Shown piece by piece: positions 5,599 through 5,911 of a stretch of DNA of 5,911 nt. The stretch spans positions 1-5,911 of the forward strand of contig JAJQET010000166.1 in assembly GCA_021201515.1 (NCBI GenBank), in the 5' to 3' direction. The position numbers and the translations under genes were made by a program. A model generated the notes under the pieces. That model had not been told where the DNA came from. It did not search any database and was given only the letters and a program-made list of their open reading frames with translations. Position 1 is the stretch's first letter. The number at the start of each line of letters is the position of its first letter. The stretch comes from Clostridiales bacterium. GTDB taxonomy: Bacteria > Bacillota > Clostridia > Oscillospirales > Oscillospiraceae.

Positions 5599-5911
5599 GC
5601 TGGATTTGGGGCTGCGTTGCAGGCAGCAGCATCGACTTAAAGATACAAGCTTATCCTGAGTTGAGGGGAGCAGCGTAGCCGTACAGCAAGATTTCAGCGA
5701 CCAAAGGGTGATAAAATTGCTCGTTCCGCCCGCCTCTGGCAGGGCGGAACGGCAATCCCCACCAGCCGCCATCGGCGGCAGCTTTGGTGCGTAACAAGTC
5801 CCATCGTCTGCTGCCTGACAGACCACCTGATTGAGAGACAAGGCGGAGCCGCCAGTGGGATAGAGGGAGATTCTTAAGAGGGACGCACAGCGGCCCTCTT
5901 GAGCCGCCCTC
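5599..5911. repeat. gene-free stretch with dense inverted repeats; probable intergenic repeat element, cut by the window end
   Basis: These 313 bases hold no convincing gene: open frames crossing them lack ribosome binding sites and family features. Instead they hold a chain of hairpins: 5716-5756 (15 paired bases plus an inner extension), GCCGCC/GGCGGC (5765-5770 with 5774-5779) flanked by CACCA/TGGTG (5760-5764 with 5785-5789), GTCTG/CAGAC (5806-5810 with 5819-5823), GGCGG/CCGCC (5842-5846 with 5849-5853) and AAGAGGG/CCCTCTT (5876-5882 with 5894-5900). A longer-range pair CAGGCAGCAG/CTGCTGCCTG joins 5620-5629 with 5808-5817. This density suggests a dispersed palindromic element or structured RNA. 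The multicopy nature is inferred, since only one copy is in view. Confidence 0.5.
5716..5756. other. long near-perfect hairpin within the intergenic element
   Basis: ATTGC (5716-5720) pairs with GCAAT (5752-5756), then after one bulged T (5721) CGTTCCGCCC (5722-5731) pairs with GGGCGGAACG (5742-5751). The inner GCC (5732-5734) can pair with GGC (5738-5740). There is no adjoining T-run on the + strand or the - strand, so it is not a standard intrinsic terminator. It would form a very stable structure in RNA or single-stranded DNA from either strand. Confidence 0.7.

Noticed and set aside
5341..5640. + strand open frame of 99 codons overlapping the Cys-rich gene
   Set aside because: It is the antisense shadow of a gene with a clear Cys pattern, promoter and ribosome binding site, and it has no family features of its own.
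5533..5841. N-terminal extension of the Cys-rich protein to a start at 5841
   Set aside because: The extension runs through the GTGACA-N17-TATACT promoter and into the inverted-repeat element. It has no ribosome binding site at 5841, whereas 5532 has a well-placed one.

Overview
The window looks like a chromosomal piece of a GC-rich anaerobic Bacillota, most likely a clostridial gut bacterium of the Oscillospiraceae (Flavonifractor/Lawsonibacter-like). That placement is an inference from strong G/C bias at third codon positions, AGGAGG-type ribosome binding sites, the asd-dapA-dapB order, a free-standing aspartokinase-type ACT protein and a clostridial-style Cys-rich small protein. Nothing in the window fixes the taxon.

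Region 1 (1-3024, + strand) is a lysine/diaminopimelate operon. It holds the C-terminal three quarters of an archaeal/fungal-type aspartate-semialdehyde dehydrogenase (asd, cut by the window edge), dapA, dapB and a double-ACT-domain protein resembling the detached regulatory tail of aspartokinase. Together they cover aspartyl phosphate -> aspartate semialdehyde -> hydroxy-tetrahydrodipicolinate -> tetrahydrodipicolinate, plus a probable allosteric sensor for the pathway's entry enzyme. A 14-bp hairpin at 3048-3080 probably ends the unit. Two of the four genes carry an apparent single-base frameshift in a homopolymer: an extra T in 19-23 (asd) and a missing G in 2761-2765 (ACT gene). Each gene reads as a normal family member once that base is corrected.

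Region 2 (3114-4084, + strand) is a translationally coupled pair. It comprises a UbiX-type flavin prenyltransferase and a small protein of the LpdD type, named as a prenylated-flavin chaperone. Both serve UbiD-family (de)carboxylases, but no ubiD gene is present here.

Region 3 (4085-5223, + strand) is a stand-alone fabH (beta-ketoacyl-ACP synthase III) with a near-consensus sigma-70/sigma-A promoter and a strong intrinsic terminator. The terminator can also serve the convergent gene.

Region 4 (5263-5911, - strand) encodes an 89-residue Cys-rich, probably metal-binding protein with its own promoter. Behind it lie about 310 bp of gene-free DNA rich in inverted repeats, probably an intergenic repeat element. 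No tRNA, rRNA, CRISPR array or transposase was seen. I found no clearly new multi-gene system. The most notable points are the free-standing ACT gene, the two frameshifts, the ubiX-lpdD pair without ubiD, the FabH pocket substitutions and the structured repeat.
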